52,231 nt of DNA from Nitrosomonas ureae (GTDB taxonomy: Bacteria > Pseudomonadota > Gammaproteobacteria > Burkholderiales > Nitrosomonadaceae), in assembly GCF_900108305.1 (NCBI RefSeq), contig NZ_FNUX01000022.1, forward strand, positions 1 through 52,231, read 5' to 3'. The translations under genes and the position numbers were made by a program. The notes below the pieces were generated by a model that was given only the letters and a program-made list of their open reading frames with translations, was not told the DNA's origin and searched no databases. Of this stretch, positions 8,351 through 17,013 are shown piece after piece (position 1 is the first letter of the stretch; every line of letters begins with the position of its first letter).

Positions 8351-9748
8351 ATGCAACTGACTTTCTTAGGTGCGGCTGGAGAAGTCACTGGCTCCAGTTA
8401 TCTCGTTGAGACTGGAGCCGTAAAATTTCTGGTCGATTGCGGTATGTTTCAGGGCGGACGGGAAGCGGACAAAAAAAACCGCACCGCTTTTAAATTTGAC
8501 CCTGAAACAATTGACTTCGTATTATTGACTCACGCCCATATCGATCATTCCGGATTATTGCCGCGGTTGAGCGCGTGGGGCTTCCGGGGGCCGGTATACT
8601 GCACCGTGGCGACCGCCGATTTACTCCACGTCATGCTCAAGGATAGCGCCTATATTCAGGAGAAAGAAATCGAATGGCGCAATAAATCACGCCGCCGCAG
8701 TCGATTTCCCCAAGATCTCGCCCCGCTTTATACAGTGACGCAAGCAGAAGCTCTGCTGAAGCAATTGCATCGTATCGATTACAATATCGAAATTAGCCCT
8801 CATCCCGCAATACGGTGTTGCTTTCGCGATGCCGGACATATTCTTGGCTCTTCCATCATCGAGGTTTGGATAAAACAACCTGCCGGATATAAGAAAATTG
8901 TATTTTCCGGCGATCTCGGACAACCCGGACATCCGGTTGTACGGGACCCTGCGATTATCCGCCAAGCCGATGTTCTGTTAATTGAATCCACCTACGGCAA
9001 CCGGCTGCATCGCACCATGACCGATACACTGGATGAGTTGGTGCATGCAGTTAACGATACCCTGATTCAAAAAGGCGGCAACGTCATCATTCCGGCATTT
9101 ACAGTGGGACGCACTCAGGACATTCTGTTTCTGCTGGTTGATCTCTATCGGCAAGGCAGGCTTGAGGACATGGAAATTTATGTGGATTCACCAATGGCGC
9201 GGGCAGCCACTGAAATCACGCTGCAGCATCTTGCCGTGCTTGATCAGGAATCCGCCAATGCATTGCAATGGATAAGCGATAGCGCCCAAAAACCCCGGAT
9301 ACATTTTGTGCAGGACATTGAGGAATCGATGCAGCTCAATCACATAAAACGCGGCATCATCATCATTTCAGCCAGCGGCATGTGCGACGCCGGACGTATC
9401 AAACACCACCTCAAATACAATCTGGGCCGACCTGAATGCAGCATTCTGATTACCGGCTTTCAAGCCGCGCGAACCTTGGGCAGGCGACTCGTGGATGGCG
9501 CCAGGCAAGTTAATATTTTTGGTCAGGAAGTTCGTGTCAGGGCAACCATTTATACCATCGGCGGCCTCTCCGCGCATGCCGATCAGGCTGATTTACTCAA
9601 TTGGCTTGGACACTTCCAGAAAATGCCCGAAAAGATTTACGTTGTGCATGGAGAACTCAGCAATTCCGCTGCCCTGGTCGATGCGATTCAACAAAAACTT
9701 AATTGGACGGCCAGCATCCCGGAGTATTTGTCTGAAGTTACACTTTAA
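8351..9748 (+). CDS. MBL-fold beta-CASP ribonuclease (RNA-processing exonuclease type)
   Basis: This 465-residue protein is a metallo-beta-lactamase-fold nuclease of the beta-CASP/RMMBL class, related to the YSH1/CPSF73-like enzymes of bacteria. The zinc motif HxHxDH appears as LLTHAHIDHSG near residue 60, and further ligands lie in FRDAGHILGSS near 160 and FSGDLGQ near 185. The beta-CASP cap is marked by IPAFTVGRTQDILF, SASGMCDAGRIKHHL near 340, and TIGGLSAHADQADLLNW near 400. Bacterial members act on RNA ends; the natural substrate of this one is unknown. It sits 23 bases after bioA and converges on the oxidoreductase gene downstream. Confidence 0.92.
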   Translation: MQLTFLGAAGEVTGSSYLVETGAVKFLVDCGMFQGGREADKKNRTAFKFDPETIDFVLLTHAHIDHSGLLPRLSAWGFRGPVYCTVATADLLHVMLKDSAYIQEKEIEWRNKSRRRSRFPQDLAPLYTVTQAEALLKQLHRIDYNIEISPHPAIRCCFRDAGHILGSSIIEVWIKQPAGYKKIVFSGDLGQPGHPVVRDPAIIRQADVLLIESTYGNRLHRTMTDTLDELVHAVNDTLIQKGGNVIIPAFTVGRTQDILFLLVDLYRQGRLEDMEIYVDSPMARAATEITLQHLAVLDQESANALQWISDSAQKPRIHFVQDIEESMQLNHIKRGIIIISASGMCDAGRIKHHLKYNLGRPECSILITGFQAARTLGRRLVDGARQVNIFGQEVRVRATIYTIGGLSAHADQADLLNWLGHFQKMPEKIYVVHGELSNSAALVDAIQQKLNWTASIPEYLSEVTL

Positions 9749-9819
9749 ATCTAAAAATTAACCAGAACAATCAACCGAATCTAACTTATACAAAAATAAT
9801 TTCTCCTTTTATCATCCTG

Positions 9820-11961
9820 TTAGGTGACTTTCCCTCTTCTCTTCGCATGATACTTCTCCACCCATTTCATCAGCCATCGCGGCACATGCGCGCGCTTCCA
9901 TTCCCCCGCCGCATATTTATTGGCTTCCGACCAAGTAGGATAGGTGTGGATGGTGCCTAGAATTTTGTTTAAGCCCAAGCCGTGCTTCATCGCCAAGACA
10001 AATTCCGCCAGTAAATCGCTGGCGTGAGCGCCAACGATACAGACGCCGAGAATGCGATCCCTGTCCGGTACGGTCAGCACTTTGACAAAGCCATGCGCGG
10101 CTTCATCGGCGATTGCGCGATCCAGATCCTGCAGATTAAAACGCGTCACTTCGTAAGCGATACCGCGCTGTTTCGCTTCATTCTCCGATAATCCGACACG
10201 CGCGACTTCAGGATCGGTAAAAGTTGTCCATGGAATCACCGAATAATCGGCCTTGAACCGCTTGATAGCGCCAAACAATGCATTGACCGACGCATACCAT
10301 GCTTGATGGGCAGCCGTGTGGGTGAATTGATACGGCCCGGCAACATCACCGCAAGCATAAATATTCGGATAAATGGTCTGCAACCAGGCATTGGTTTCAA
10401 TGATGTGCTGAGGCGATACCGGAACACCAAGCTCTTCCAGTCCGAAGCCTTCGGTGCGTGCTGTTCGCCCGACGGCACAGAGCAGCGCATCAAACGGCAA
10501 TTCCCTTTCCTCGCCATCTGAACTACGCACCACTAAATACTGGGCATCACCCTCTTTTTCGCAACTTAGTGTTTCAGCGTGCGTCAGTATCTTCACGCCA
10601 TCGGCTTGCAATGCAGTTTTTATCAACGCTACCGCATCGGTATCTTCACGTGGCAACAAATCGCTGCGGACAATCTGCGTCACACGGCAATCCAAACGCG
10701 CAAAGGCTTGCGCCAGTTCGCAGCCAATCGGCCCGCCACCCAATACGATCAAACGTTGCGGCCGCTGCGTCAGTGACCAGATAGTGTCGGAAGTGTAATA
10801 GCGTACCGCTTCCAATCCGGGAATTTGCGGCACAATCGGGCGTGCACCGGTCGCAATGACGATGGCACGCGTGGTCAGTGTTTTCCCATTGACCTCCACC
10901 GACCACGGTGAAACGATGGTTGCTTTGCCTTGCAATACCTCCACGCCGAGGCGCGTGTAGCGTTCAATTGAATCATGCGGTTCAACGGTCCTGACCACAC
11001 GCTGAATACGCGCCATCACATCGGCAAAATCATAATCCACATCGACCTGGTGAATTCCCAATGACCTGGCATTCTTCGTTTGCTGCAAAAAAGTCGCGGT
11101 ACGAATCAAAGCCTTCGATGGAACGCAGCCATAATTCAAGCAATCGCCCCCCATCTTGTGGCTTTCGATCAACGTTACTTTGGCGCGCGTAGCGGCGGCC
11201 ATATATGCGCTCATCAATCCGGCGGCACCAGCGCCGATCACAATTAAATTTCTGTCAAAATGTGCGGGCTTGGGCCAGCGCGCATACAGCCGCCGGGTTT
11301 TAACCTGCTCGATGGCCCAACGAGTCAGCCAGGGGAACAGCGCCAGCACAGTAAATGAAATAATCAGTGCTGGCGACATTACATCCGACATCTGCGTGAT
11401 TGCCGCCAGCTGAGTACCCGCGTTGATATACACGACTGTTCCAGCAAACATCCCCACCAGGCTGACCCAGAAATAAGTGATGCTGGGCAGCGTGGTCAAT
11501 CCCATCAATAAATTGATTAAAAAAAATGGAAAAATCGGCGCCAAGCGCAAAGTAAATAAATAGAATACGCCATCCCGCTCCAGGCCTCTGTTGATTGTTT
11601 CCAGATGCCCGCCGAAACGGCGCTGCACGGTATCGCGCAATACATAACGTGCCATCCAGAACGCCAATGTGGCACCAATCGCAGCAGAGACCAATACCAC
11701 CGGCACCCCGACCCATATTCCGAACACGGCGCCGCCAGCCAATGTCATTATTGTTGCGCCGGGAAATGATAATGCAGCCAGCACAATATAGATTGCCGAG
11801 AAAATGCTGATCACCAGAAACGGTTTTGTTTGATAGGCCTGTTGTAATTCTTCATGCTGACCCTTGAGCATTTCCAGGGTAAAAAAACGCTCCAGGTCAA
11901 AACCAAAAAATAACATCATCAGCAGGCCAAGCAGAACCAGTATCCACCCGCGGTGTTTCAT
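9820..11961 (-). CDS. Fusion of a VTT/TVP38 membrane domain with a mercuric-reductase-like FAD disulfide oxidoreductase
   Basis: The 713-residue protein has two parts. Residues about 1-225 form a polytopic membrane domain of the TVP38/TMEM64 (VTT, DedA-related) family, with GATIMTLAGGAVFG and FTLRLAPIFPFFLINLLMGL. Residues about 235-705 are a class I pyridine nucleotide-disulfide oxidoreductase: FAD motif VIGAGAAGLMSAYMAA, redox pair GGDCLNYGCVPSKAL near 274-279, NAD(P) motif VLGGGPIGCELAQAF, ACGDVAGPYQFTH, and the C-terminal dimer motif HTYPTWSEANKYA. MerA's heavy-metal domain and its C-terminal cysteine pair are absent, so mercury reduction is unlikely. The substrate is unknown. The fusion places a thiol redox enzyme at the membrane. 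A ribosome site (AAGGAAAA) precedes the ATG. Confidence 0.9.
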   Translation of the reverse strand: MKHRGWILVLLGLLMMLFFGFDLERFFTLEMLKGQHEELQQAYQTKPFLVISIFSAIYIVLAALSFPGATIMTLAGGAVFGIWVGVPVVLVSAAIGATLAFWMARYVLRDTVQRRFGGHLETINRGLERDGVFYLFTLRLAPIFPFFLINLLMGLTTLPSITYFWVSLVGMFAGTVVYINAGTQLAAITQMSDVMSPALIISFTVLALFPWLTRWAIEQVKTRRLYARWPKPAHFDRNLIVIGAGAAGLMSAYMAAATRAKVTLIESHKMGGDCLNYGCVPSKALIRTATFLQQTKNARSLGIHQVDVDYDFADVMARIQRVVRTVEPHDSIERYTRLGVEVLQGKATIVSPWSVEVNGKTLTTRAIVIATGARPIVPQIPGLEAVRYYTSDTIWSLTQRPQRLIVLGGGPIGCELAQAFARLDCRVTQIVRSDLLPREDTDAVALIKTALQADGVKILTHAETLSCEKEGDAQYLVVRSSDGEERELPFDALLCAVGRTARTEGFGLEELGVPVSPQHIIETNAWLQTIYPNIYACGDVAGPYQFTHTAAHQAWYASVNALFGAIKRFKADYSVIPWTTFTDPEVARVGLSENEAKQRGIAYEVTRFNLQDLDRAIADEAAHGFVKVLTVPDRDRILGVCIVGAHASDLLAEFVLAMKHGLGLNKILGTIHTYPTWSEANKYAAGEWKRAHVPRWLMKWVEKYHAKRRGKVT

Positions 11962-12107
11962 ATTTTTCCTTTTTTGATACTGTGCTATTCAAATTTCTTA
12001 TGAAGTTATCCTCTTACACCATTTATATACGCAAGTGTCAGCTCATGGCTGGGCGATTCGAAGATATGCCGGCTGCGGATCACAATTATTAATCCATTGG
12101 TTGCAAT

Positions 12108-12335
12108 TCATATCATGATCTTCCTGCGATGCAGACTATGGGAAAATCTCATGGCCAGAATATTAATGCATAATAACAAACTGACCAACACTGGCGCTGA
12201 AGCATAAGCCGACATGTCACCGCCGGGCATATTCATGGACAAAATCGAAATATACAATGCTACTGAACGTCCTATTCCCAATAGGATCCCGGCAGCCGAA
12301 AGTATCAAATCAACAAGCGTGTTTGCAAAGCCTGG
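12108..12335 (-). pseudogene. Remnant of a phosphate ABC-transporter permease (PstA-like), C-terminal
   Basis: A minus-strand open frame of 75 codons with no ATG reads PGFANTLVDLILSAAGILLG, then IGRSVALYISILSMNMPGGD, then MSAYASAPVLVSLLLCINIL. The first stretch resembles the cytoplasmic coupling loop of PstA-type permeases, and the second their last periplasmic loop and final membrane helix. About 25-30 residues normally found between the GRSV and LSMN motifs are missing, and an in-frame stop lies just upstream. No other pst gene is adjacent. I read it as a deleted, decaying permease gene. The family assignment rests on motif memory and is tentative. Confidence 0.45.
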
Positions 12336-12495
12336 CTAAGGAAAGGAATGAACTGCATGAAGAAACGGAATCTCCGATTCAACTTGAGAATGAATCCGGC
12401 GATTCAGCAGCATGGCAAGCCGGCAATGGTCGGCGCAGGATGCGCCGGAATCATCGAAAAAACCGGCATAACAATGCATGGACTGGGCTAAGCGC

Positions 12496-12517
12496 AGCCC
12501 AGCCCAGCCCAGCCCAG
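12496..12517. repeat. AGCCC pentanucleotide tandem repeat with adjoining hairpin
   Basis: Four and a half tandem copies of AGCCC lie 21 bases past the 3' end of the aquaporin gene. The first copies can pair with CTGGGCT at 12484-12490 to form a 7-bp stem over AAGCGC. No T-run follows on either strand, so it is not a convincing intrinsic terminator. Its length may vary by slippage. The rest of the 11962-12537 interval holds the permease remnant and no other feature I can support. Confidence 0.6.
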
Positions 12518-12537
12518 AATTACACTTCAACAAAACT

Positions 12538-13251
12538 TCACAGCAACGAATACACTACAGCGGCAAGCAATCCACCGATAATACCACCCACTACCGGCAC
12601 ATAAGCATAACCCCAATCACTATCGCGTTTGTTGGTCATCGGGAGGATCGCGTGCATGATGCGCGGACCCAGATCACGTGCCGGATTGACTGCAAAACCG
12701 GTAGGTCCGCCCAGTGATAGGCCGATACCAAACAGCAGCAGAGCAACCGGCAATGCATCCAACGCACCCAGGCTTGCATGCGGTGAGACAATCATCATGA
12801 TGCCAAACACTAGCATGAAGGTACCGACCGCTTCAGTGATGATATTATTGAGTGGGCTTCTGATCGCCGGCCCGGTGCAAAATGCCGCCAACTGCATATC
12901 GGGGTCGGTGGTTGCGTCAAAATGCTGACGATAGGTAATCCATACTATCAAAGCACCCAGCATGGCGCCCAGCATTTGCCCTGCTGCATAAATGGGTATG
13001 TCGTTCCATGCGAATTTGCCTGCCGCAGCGAGACCGATACTGACCGCAGGGTTTAAATGCGCTCCACTGGAAGCAGCTACCGCATAGACCGCCACGAAAA
13101 GCGCAATTCCCCAACCGGCTGCAATAGTTAGCCATCCGGCATTATTGCCCTTGGATTTATTCAGCACGACGTTAGCAACTACGCCGTTACCCAACAACAC
13201 TAAAATGAAAGTACCAATTAATTCGCCAAGAAAAGGAGTCATTGTTATCAC
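12538..13251 (-). CDS. MIP-family channel, aquaglyceroporin type
   Basis: This 237-residue integral membrane channel has the two half-helix NPA motifs of the aquaporin superfamily: SGAHLNPAVS with N67-A69, and GFAVNPARDLGPR with N189-A191. The aspartate directly after NPAR (D193) is typical of glycerol facilitators, whereas water-specific AqpZ proteins usually have serine there. This points to passage of glycerol or other small neutral solutes as well as water. Six membrane helices fit the length. The gene has a good ribosome-binding site (GAGGTGA seven bases before ATG). No glycerol kinase or arsenic gene is adjacent, so the substrate remains inferred. Confidence 0.88.
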   Translation of the reverse strand: MITMTPFLGELIGTFILVLLGNGVVANVVLNKSKGNNAGWLTIAAGWGIALFVAVYAVAASSGAHLNPAVSIGLAAAGKFAWNDIPIYAAGQMLGAMLGALIVWITYRQHFDATTDPDMQLAAFCTGPAIRSPLNNIITEAVGTFMLVFGIMMIVSPHASLGALDALPVALLLFGIGLSLGGPTGFAVNPARDLGPRIMHAILPMTNKRDSDWGYAYVPVVGGIIGGLLAAVVYSLL

Positions 13252-13530
13252 CTCACTATTGAGTTGAACTTCGGAGAACCTTCGCGGAAAGGAAAAAGAT
13301 TAATAGGTGGATTTTTCTTCATAAAAACTTTCTGTCCCTTCCGGAATGGTGAATTGATTATCACACAAAATGTGCGAGTGAGATATTCCGGCTGGATTGA
13401 CCCTGTCGGCCTGGATTAATATTCCAATAGGCGGGTTAGTGCATTACAGTCAGACCGAGCGGGAAGCCATGACGATCGGCGAAGATGTGTTGCCGTCGCG
13501 CGAAGACACCGGCAATAGTGTTATTTAAAG

Positions 13531-13557
13531 AAAGTGCGCCAGGATGCGGCGCACTTT
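13531..13557 (-). terminator. Hairpin, likely terminator of the exported-protein gene at 13614-14489
   Basis: A perfect 10-bp inverted repeat (AAAGTGCGCC / GGCGCACTTT) with a 7-base loop lies 57 bases beyond the stop of the minus-strand gene. On the minus strand the stem ends in TTT followed by CTTTAAAT, a modest T-rich tract. The rest of the 13252-13613 interval has no gene. It contains one short minus-strand frame (about 13436-13520) reading RRQHIFADRHGFPLGLTV, which faintly resembles the core of a DDE transposase but is too short to call. Confidence 0.55.
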
Positions 13558-13613
13558 GATTGCTGAATTGCTGTCACACAGGATCGTAACAATAACTGCT
13601 GACCTTCAATCCT

Positions 13614-14489
13614 CTACTGATTTGAACCCTGAGGTTCAAAAATGCCATCATTGTTGATCCAGAATTCACCAGTCACCGCATTGTAGATCGAAGCCGCATC
13701 GGTGGCGAAGCAATCAGGCACAACCACATTAGTGGATGTAGTATTCAGGCTCATCGTAACCGGGGGGGTAACAATGATTCCTGGTATGCCTTCGAATCCG
13801 CTGCTCTGCGCAGTGATATCAAAACACACATTGGAATTAATGATCAAATTGGCTGTATCGGCTGGAATATGCACAGTGCAATGCTTGCTGGTGGAAAACC
13901 CATTCGCAAAAGATTGAAATGGATTGGGAATACCGGGAGTGTCTGGCATCGAAATTCCGTTAATTGACGATGAGTTAGTCGTCGAAGTCGTCAGCGCGGA
14001 AATTCCTGTTGCGGTTGGCTGTTGCGGTGTTGAGCAAAAATTGTTACTGTTGGGCAATGTGACGCAAGCCCCTCCCGTACTGATGTTGACGACATTACCA
14101 CTTTGCGTATAAGTCATTCCGGGAGGTGCATCCGAAGTATCACACCCCGGAATGCTTGTGTTTCCGCCGCTATTGATGATTTGCGCAATTAATTCCTCCA
14201 GCCCCGCGATCCGGGTAGGAGTGGATCCATAAGGCCCGCCTAATACGTAAGCACTATTATCCCCCCTGTTCACTCCCGCATAAATGCCGGTCTCCGGATA
14301 GAATCGATATATCCATGGATCTATGTTTTGTGTCACTTGGTGGCTTGGAAAAAGATCCCGATAGGTATTTTCAGCCCAATTCAGCAGTGTTTCAGTATCG
14401 CCATTGATATCGGCCGACGCAAAATGCGCACTCCCCATCAAGGTAACCGTGCAAGTGGACAGAATAAATTGCTTGATTGATTGTTTCAT
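13614..14489 (-). CDS. Exported protein with a betaproteobacterial repeat-type domain, function unknown
   Basis: The 291-residue product begins with a signal peptide (basic start, hydrophobic core to about residue 22, cleavage likely after ASA near 26). The next 85 residues form a compact domain, ETLLNWAENTYRDLFPSH then YRFYPETGIYAGVN, NSAYVLGGPYG and IAGLEELIAQI. I recognise this pattern from many uncharacterised exported betaproteobacterial proteins, but it has no known function. The rest is rich in serine, threonine, asparagine and proline with six scattered cysteines, as expected for an extracytoplasmic protein with disulfides. A clear ribosome site (AGGGGG) precedes the ATG. The neighbouring PEP-CTERM gene is also exported. 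Confidence 0.75.
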   Translation of the reverse strand: MKQSIKQFILSTCTVTLMGSAHFASADINGDTETLLNWAENTYRDLFPSHQVTQNIDPWIYRFYPETGIYAGVNRGDNSAYVLGGPYGSTPTRIAGLEELIAQIINSGGNTSIPGCDTSDAPPGMTYTQSGNVVNISTGGACVTLPNSNNFCSTPQQPTATGISALTTSTTNSSSINGISMPDTPGIPNPFQSFANGFSTSKHCTVHIPADTANLIINSNVCFDITAQSSGFEGIPGIIVTPPVTMSLNTTSTNVVVPDCFATDAASIYNAVTGEFWINNDGIFEPQGSNQ

Positions 14490-14709
14490 GAATAATCCCC
14501 CTAGTTTGTCATCGCAGTATGTATGTTTTTAAAAGCATATCACAACTCGAATTGACTCTGAATGCAGCCTGAAGGTATTTTTATGCAATCCTTGATACCC
14601 TCTTCTCCAATTCGAGAAAGATCAGCTTTCAGGTAAAGAAAAAAGACAATCCAAAGTAAAATAATCCCGCCAAATGGTGAGGCTGTTTTATGGTAGTTAA
14701 ATTTTCCGG

Positions 14710-15291
14710 TTATACATTTCGCTTTTTCTGGCATGCCACCAGGCTAAGCAGTCCCAATCCGGCCAGCAGCATCGCATACGTTTCCGGTTCCGGAATTGCA
14801 GCCGCAAGGGTATTGAATGCCACGCCGCCAAAGATAGCGAAATCGCCCCGGGTTGAATTGGGATTGTGCGGACCAAGTTGCACTACTCTTAAAGAATGCG
14901 CCAAAGAATCCGGTCCTGCCGTCATCAGGACTCTATTGCCGGTTTGATATCTATCGTAAGCACCCGTATCAATGTCATCGACGAAAAACCTTGCAAAACC
15001 ATCGTTATGATCTCTTGCCATAACAAAACCAATTCTATTGCTGGCAACCGGGAATGTTGTGGTTACCTGACTTGTTTCGCGAATGCCCAGTTCTCCTCTA
15101 CCAGTACCATCACTTGAAGTTTTCGATTCAATTCCACCATATCCGGCATTTTTATATTCAACAACTGCATTTCCATTGATATGTAATGGATTGCCGCTCT
15201 TTTCCGCTGTCTCTAGCGGTATCCAGTCAATCGTTAAGGCTGATACGTGCGAACTGATCAACAGCAGCGTAATTACCAGTATTCGTATCAC
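14710..15291 (-). CDS. PEP-CTERM sorting-signal protein
   Basis: This 193-residue exported protein has an N-terminal signal peptide (cleavage likely after SALT/VSA near residue 18) and a C-terminal PEP-CTERM tag: IPEPETYAMLLAGLGLLSLV, then the basic end QKKRNV. Such tags are processed by exosortase (EpsH/XrtA) in bacteria that make exopolysaccharide. The middle is a beta-rich domain of unknown role (RIGFVMARDHNDGFARFFVDDIDTGAYDRY region, about 90-120). The start is GTG at 15291, chosen because a strong AGGAGGT site lies six bases before it. A 6-1-6 palindrome (CACAGA/TCTGTG, 15306-15318) lies just upstream and could be regulatory. No exosortase gene is in the window. Confidence 0.85.
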   Translation of the reverse strand: MIRILVITLLLISSHVSALTIDWIPLETAEKSGNPLHINGNAVVEYKNAGYGGIESKTSSDGTGRGELGIRETSQVTTTFPVASNRIGFVMARDHNDGFARFFVDDIDTGAYDRYQTGNRVLMTAGPDSLAHSLRVVQLGPHNPNSTRGDFAIFGGVAFNTLAAAIPEPETYAMLLAGLGLLSLVACQKKRNV

Positions 15292-15540
15292 TTTTCACCT
15301 CCTATCACAGATTCTGTGCCAATTAATATCAAGTAGTTATAATTTCTGCATTATCGGTGCGCGCAGATAGCCTTGATTCTTGGAATAAAGGGGTGATTCT
15401 TCCTCAAATACCGGAATGATCAGTATGAAGATAAGATAGTGAGAACCTCAAAGGTGCGATTGCAGCCTCTGCAACAATGCTATTTTACAGCCCGGAATAT
15501 CAATAGCCGGCCACAGGTAATCATGCGCTATGGCAAAAGA

Positions 15541-16599
15541 TTATTTTCTGCGTTTTTCTACTGCCTCGGCGAGCTGATGCAGTACTTGTTCGGTCGTATC
15601 AAAACCAATACAACCATCCGTAATACTTTGCCCATAAACCAATTCCTCGCGTTTCTTTCCGTCAGCTTTTTGGTAGCCCTCAACCAAATGACTTTCGATC
15701 ATCACACCGCAGATGGCACGGGTTCCATTAGCAATCTGTCCGGCCACATTAGAAGCCACCTCTGTCTGACGACGGAAATCTTTGTGACTATTGGCATGAC
15801 TGAAATCAATCATTAATTGCGGTGATAGCTTGGCTTTTTCTAGCGCTTCGACTGCGGAAGCGAGGCTATCGGCATCATAGTTCGGTTTACGTCCGCCGCG
15901 CAGAATAATGTGACAATCCTCATTCCCTTTGGTAGCAAAAATAGCGGTGTGCCCTTCTTTGGTAACCGAAAGAAAATGATGCGGACGAGAAGCTGCGCTG
16001 ATCGCATCAATCGCAACATTTAAATTGCCATACGTGCCATTCTTAAAGCCTATCGGACAGGATACGCCGGAAGCCAATTCGCGATGACCCTGGCTTTCGG
16101 TGGTGCGTGCACCGATGGCCCCCCAGCTGATCAGATCCGATAAGTATTGCGGACTAACCAGATCAAGATACTCGGTTGCGGAAGGCATGCCAATCGTGTT
16201 TAAATCCAGCAACAAACGACGTGCCATTCTGAGTCCCTTATTGATATGGAAGCTGTTATCCAAATCAGGATCATTGATTAACCCTTTCCAGCCGATGGTT
16301 GTGCGCGGTTTTTCGAAATACACGCGCATCACGATATGCAACTGTTGCTTCAGCACTTCGCGCAAATGCTTTAAGCGTGCCGCATACTCCAACGCTGCAT
16401 TGACATCGTGAATGGAACAAGGTCCAACCACGACCAGCAATCTATCATCTTCACCATGTAAAATCTGATGAGTCGCCTGCCGCGCTGCGTAAACGGTTTC
16501 AGTTGCGATGTCCGTCATGGGATATTCGCGATGGAGCTCTACTGGCGGAGTAAGCTCGTGAACACCGATAATGCGCAAATCATCGGTCTGGTATTTCAT
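15541..16599 (-). CDS. aroG: 3-deoxy-7-phosphoheptulonate (DAHP) synthase, class I
   Basis: The enzyme condenses phosphoenolpyruvate and erythrose 4-phosphate to DAHP, the first step of aromatic amino-acid synthesis. At 352 residues it matches the E. coli AroG/AroF/AroH type. Landmarks are VVGPCSIHD near residue 57, RVYFEKPRTTIGWKGLINDP near 93, SWGAIGARTTESQGHRELAS near 155, the NGT(Y/F)GN motif, LRGGRKPNYD and the metal-binding DFSHANSHKD near 265. Which aromatic amino acid inhibits it cannot be told from this reading; the symbol aroG is by overall similarity. An AAGGA ribosome site precedes the ATG. It stands alone and is divergent from manC. Confidence 0.93.
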   Translation of the reverse strand: MKYQTDDLRIIGVHELTPPVELHREYPMTDIATETVYAARQATHQILHGEDDRLLVVVGPCSIHDVNAALEYAARLKHLREVLKQQLHIVMRVYFEKPRTTIGWKGLINDPDLDNSFHINKGLRMARRLLLDLNTIGMPSATEYLDLVSPQYLSDLISWGAIGARTTESQGHRELASGVSCPIGFKNGTYGNLNVAIDAISAASRPHHFLSVTKEGHTAIFATKGNEDCHIILRGGRKPNYDADSLASAVEALEKAKLSPQLMIDFSHANSHKDFRRQTEVASNVAGQIANGTRAICGVMIESHLVEGYQKADGKKREELVYGQSITDGCIGFDTTEQVLHQLAEAVEKRRK

Positions 16600-17013
16600 A
16601 GAAAAATCCTTTTTAGTGACCTATCATATTGAAAAGCAAAAATTCATGTTGTAACAAACAGCGCAACGCAAGAAAACAGCGCATATTTTAACCTAAGCGG
16701 AGGATTTCTTCAGAACATGCATTATTTTATTTGAGAGATCTCAATATATTCCATCTCGCTCCAAATAACGCTTGTTAAGCGCTCTTATAAGTACAAGTCT
16801 TTCAAGCCAACCCATCACGAATTACTGGAACATGTCATGACTATGAGCATCGTCAAGGTCGAAAAATTGCTTGCCAAAAACACCATACCCGCGCGTAATC
16901 GTGTTACGCTTTTTATTTGCGGCAGACTTGACAGACCGGATCCACTGGCCCTAATAAGTTGGGGATCTGGTTTGTATTGCGTCATAAACTCCAATACTAA
17001 AAATGCTTGAAAA
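16600..17013. other. 414-bp intergenic region between divergent aroG and manC, with one doubtful short ORF
   Basis: No confident gene is present. A plus-strand frame at 16837-17010 (ATG to TGA) could encode 57 residues beginning MTMSIVKVEKLLAKNTIPAR and ends four bases before manC. It shows no recognisable domain, no good ribosome site and ordinary base composition, so it may be chance. The half nearest aroG is AT-rich and should hold the promoters, but I see no convincing operator or terminator. Confidence 0.4.

Noticed and set aside
9820..11961. Calling the oxidoreductase fusion a mercuric reductase
   Set aside because: No heavy-metal-binding N-terminal domain, no C-terminal cysteine pair, and no mer genes nearby.
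13436..13520. Possible transposase fragment (RRQHIFADRHGFPLGLTV, minus strand)
   Set aside because: Only about 26 codons with faint similarity to a DDE transposase core and no inverted repeats; too weak to list as a mobile element.
14540..14734. 64-codon minus-strand frame between the two exported-protein genes
   Set aside because: It overlaps the end of the PEP-CTERM gene, lacks a ribosome site and has no recognisable features.
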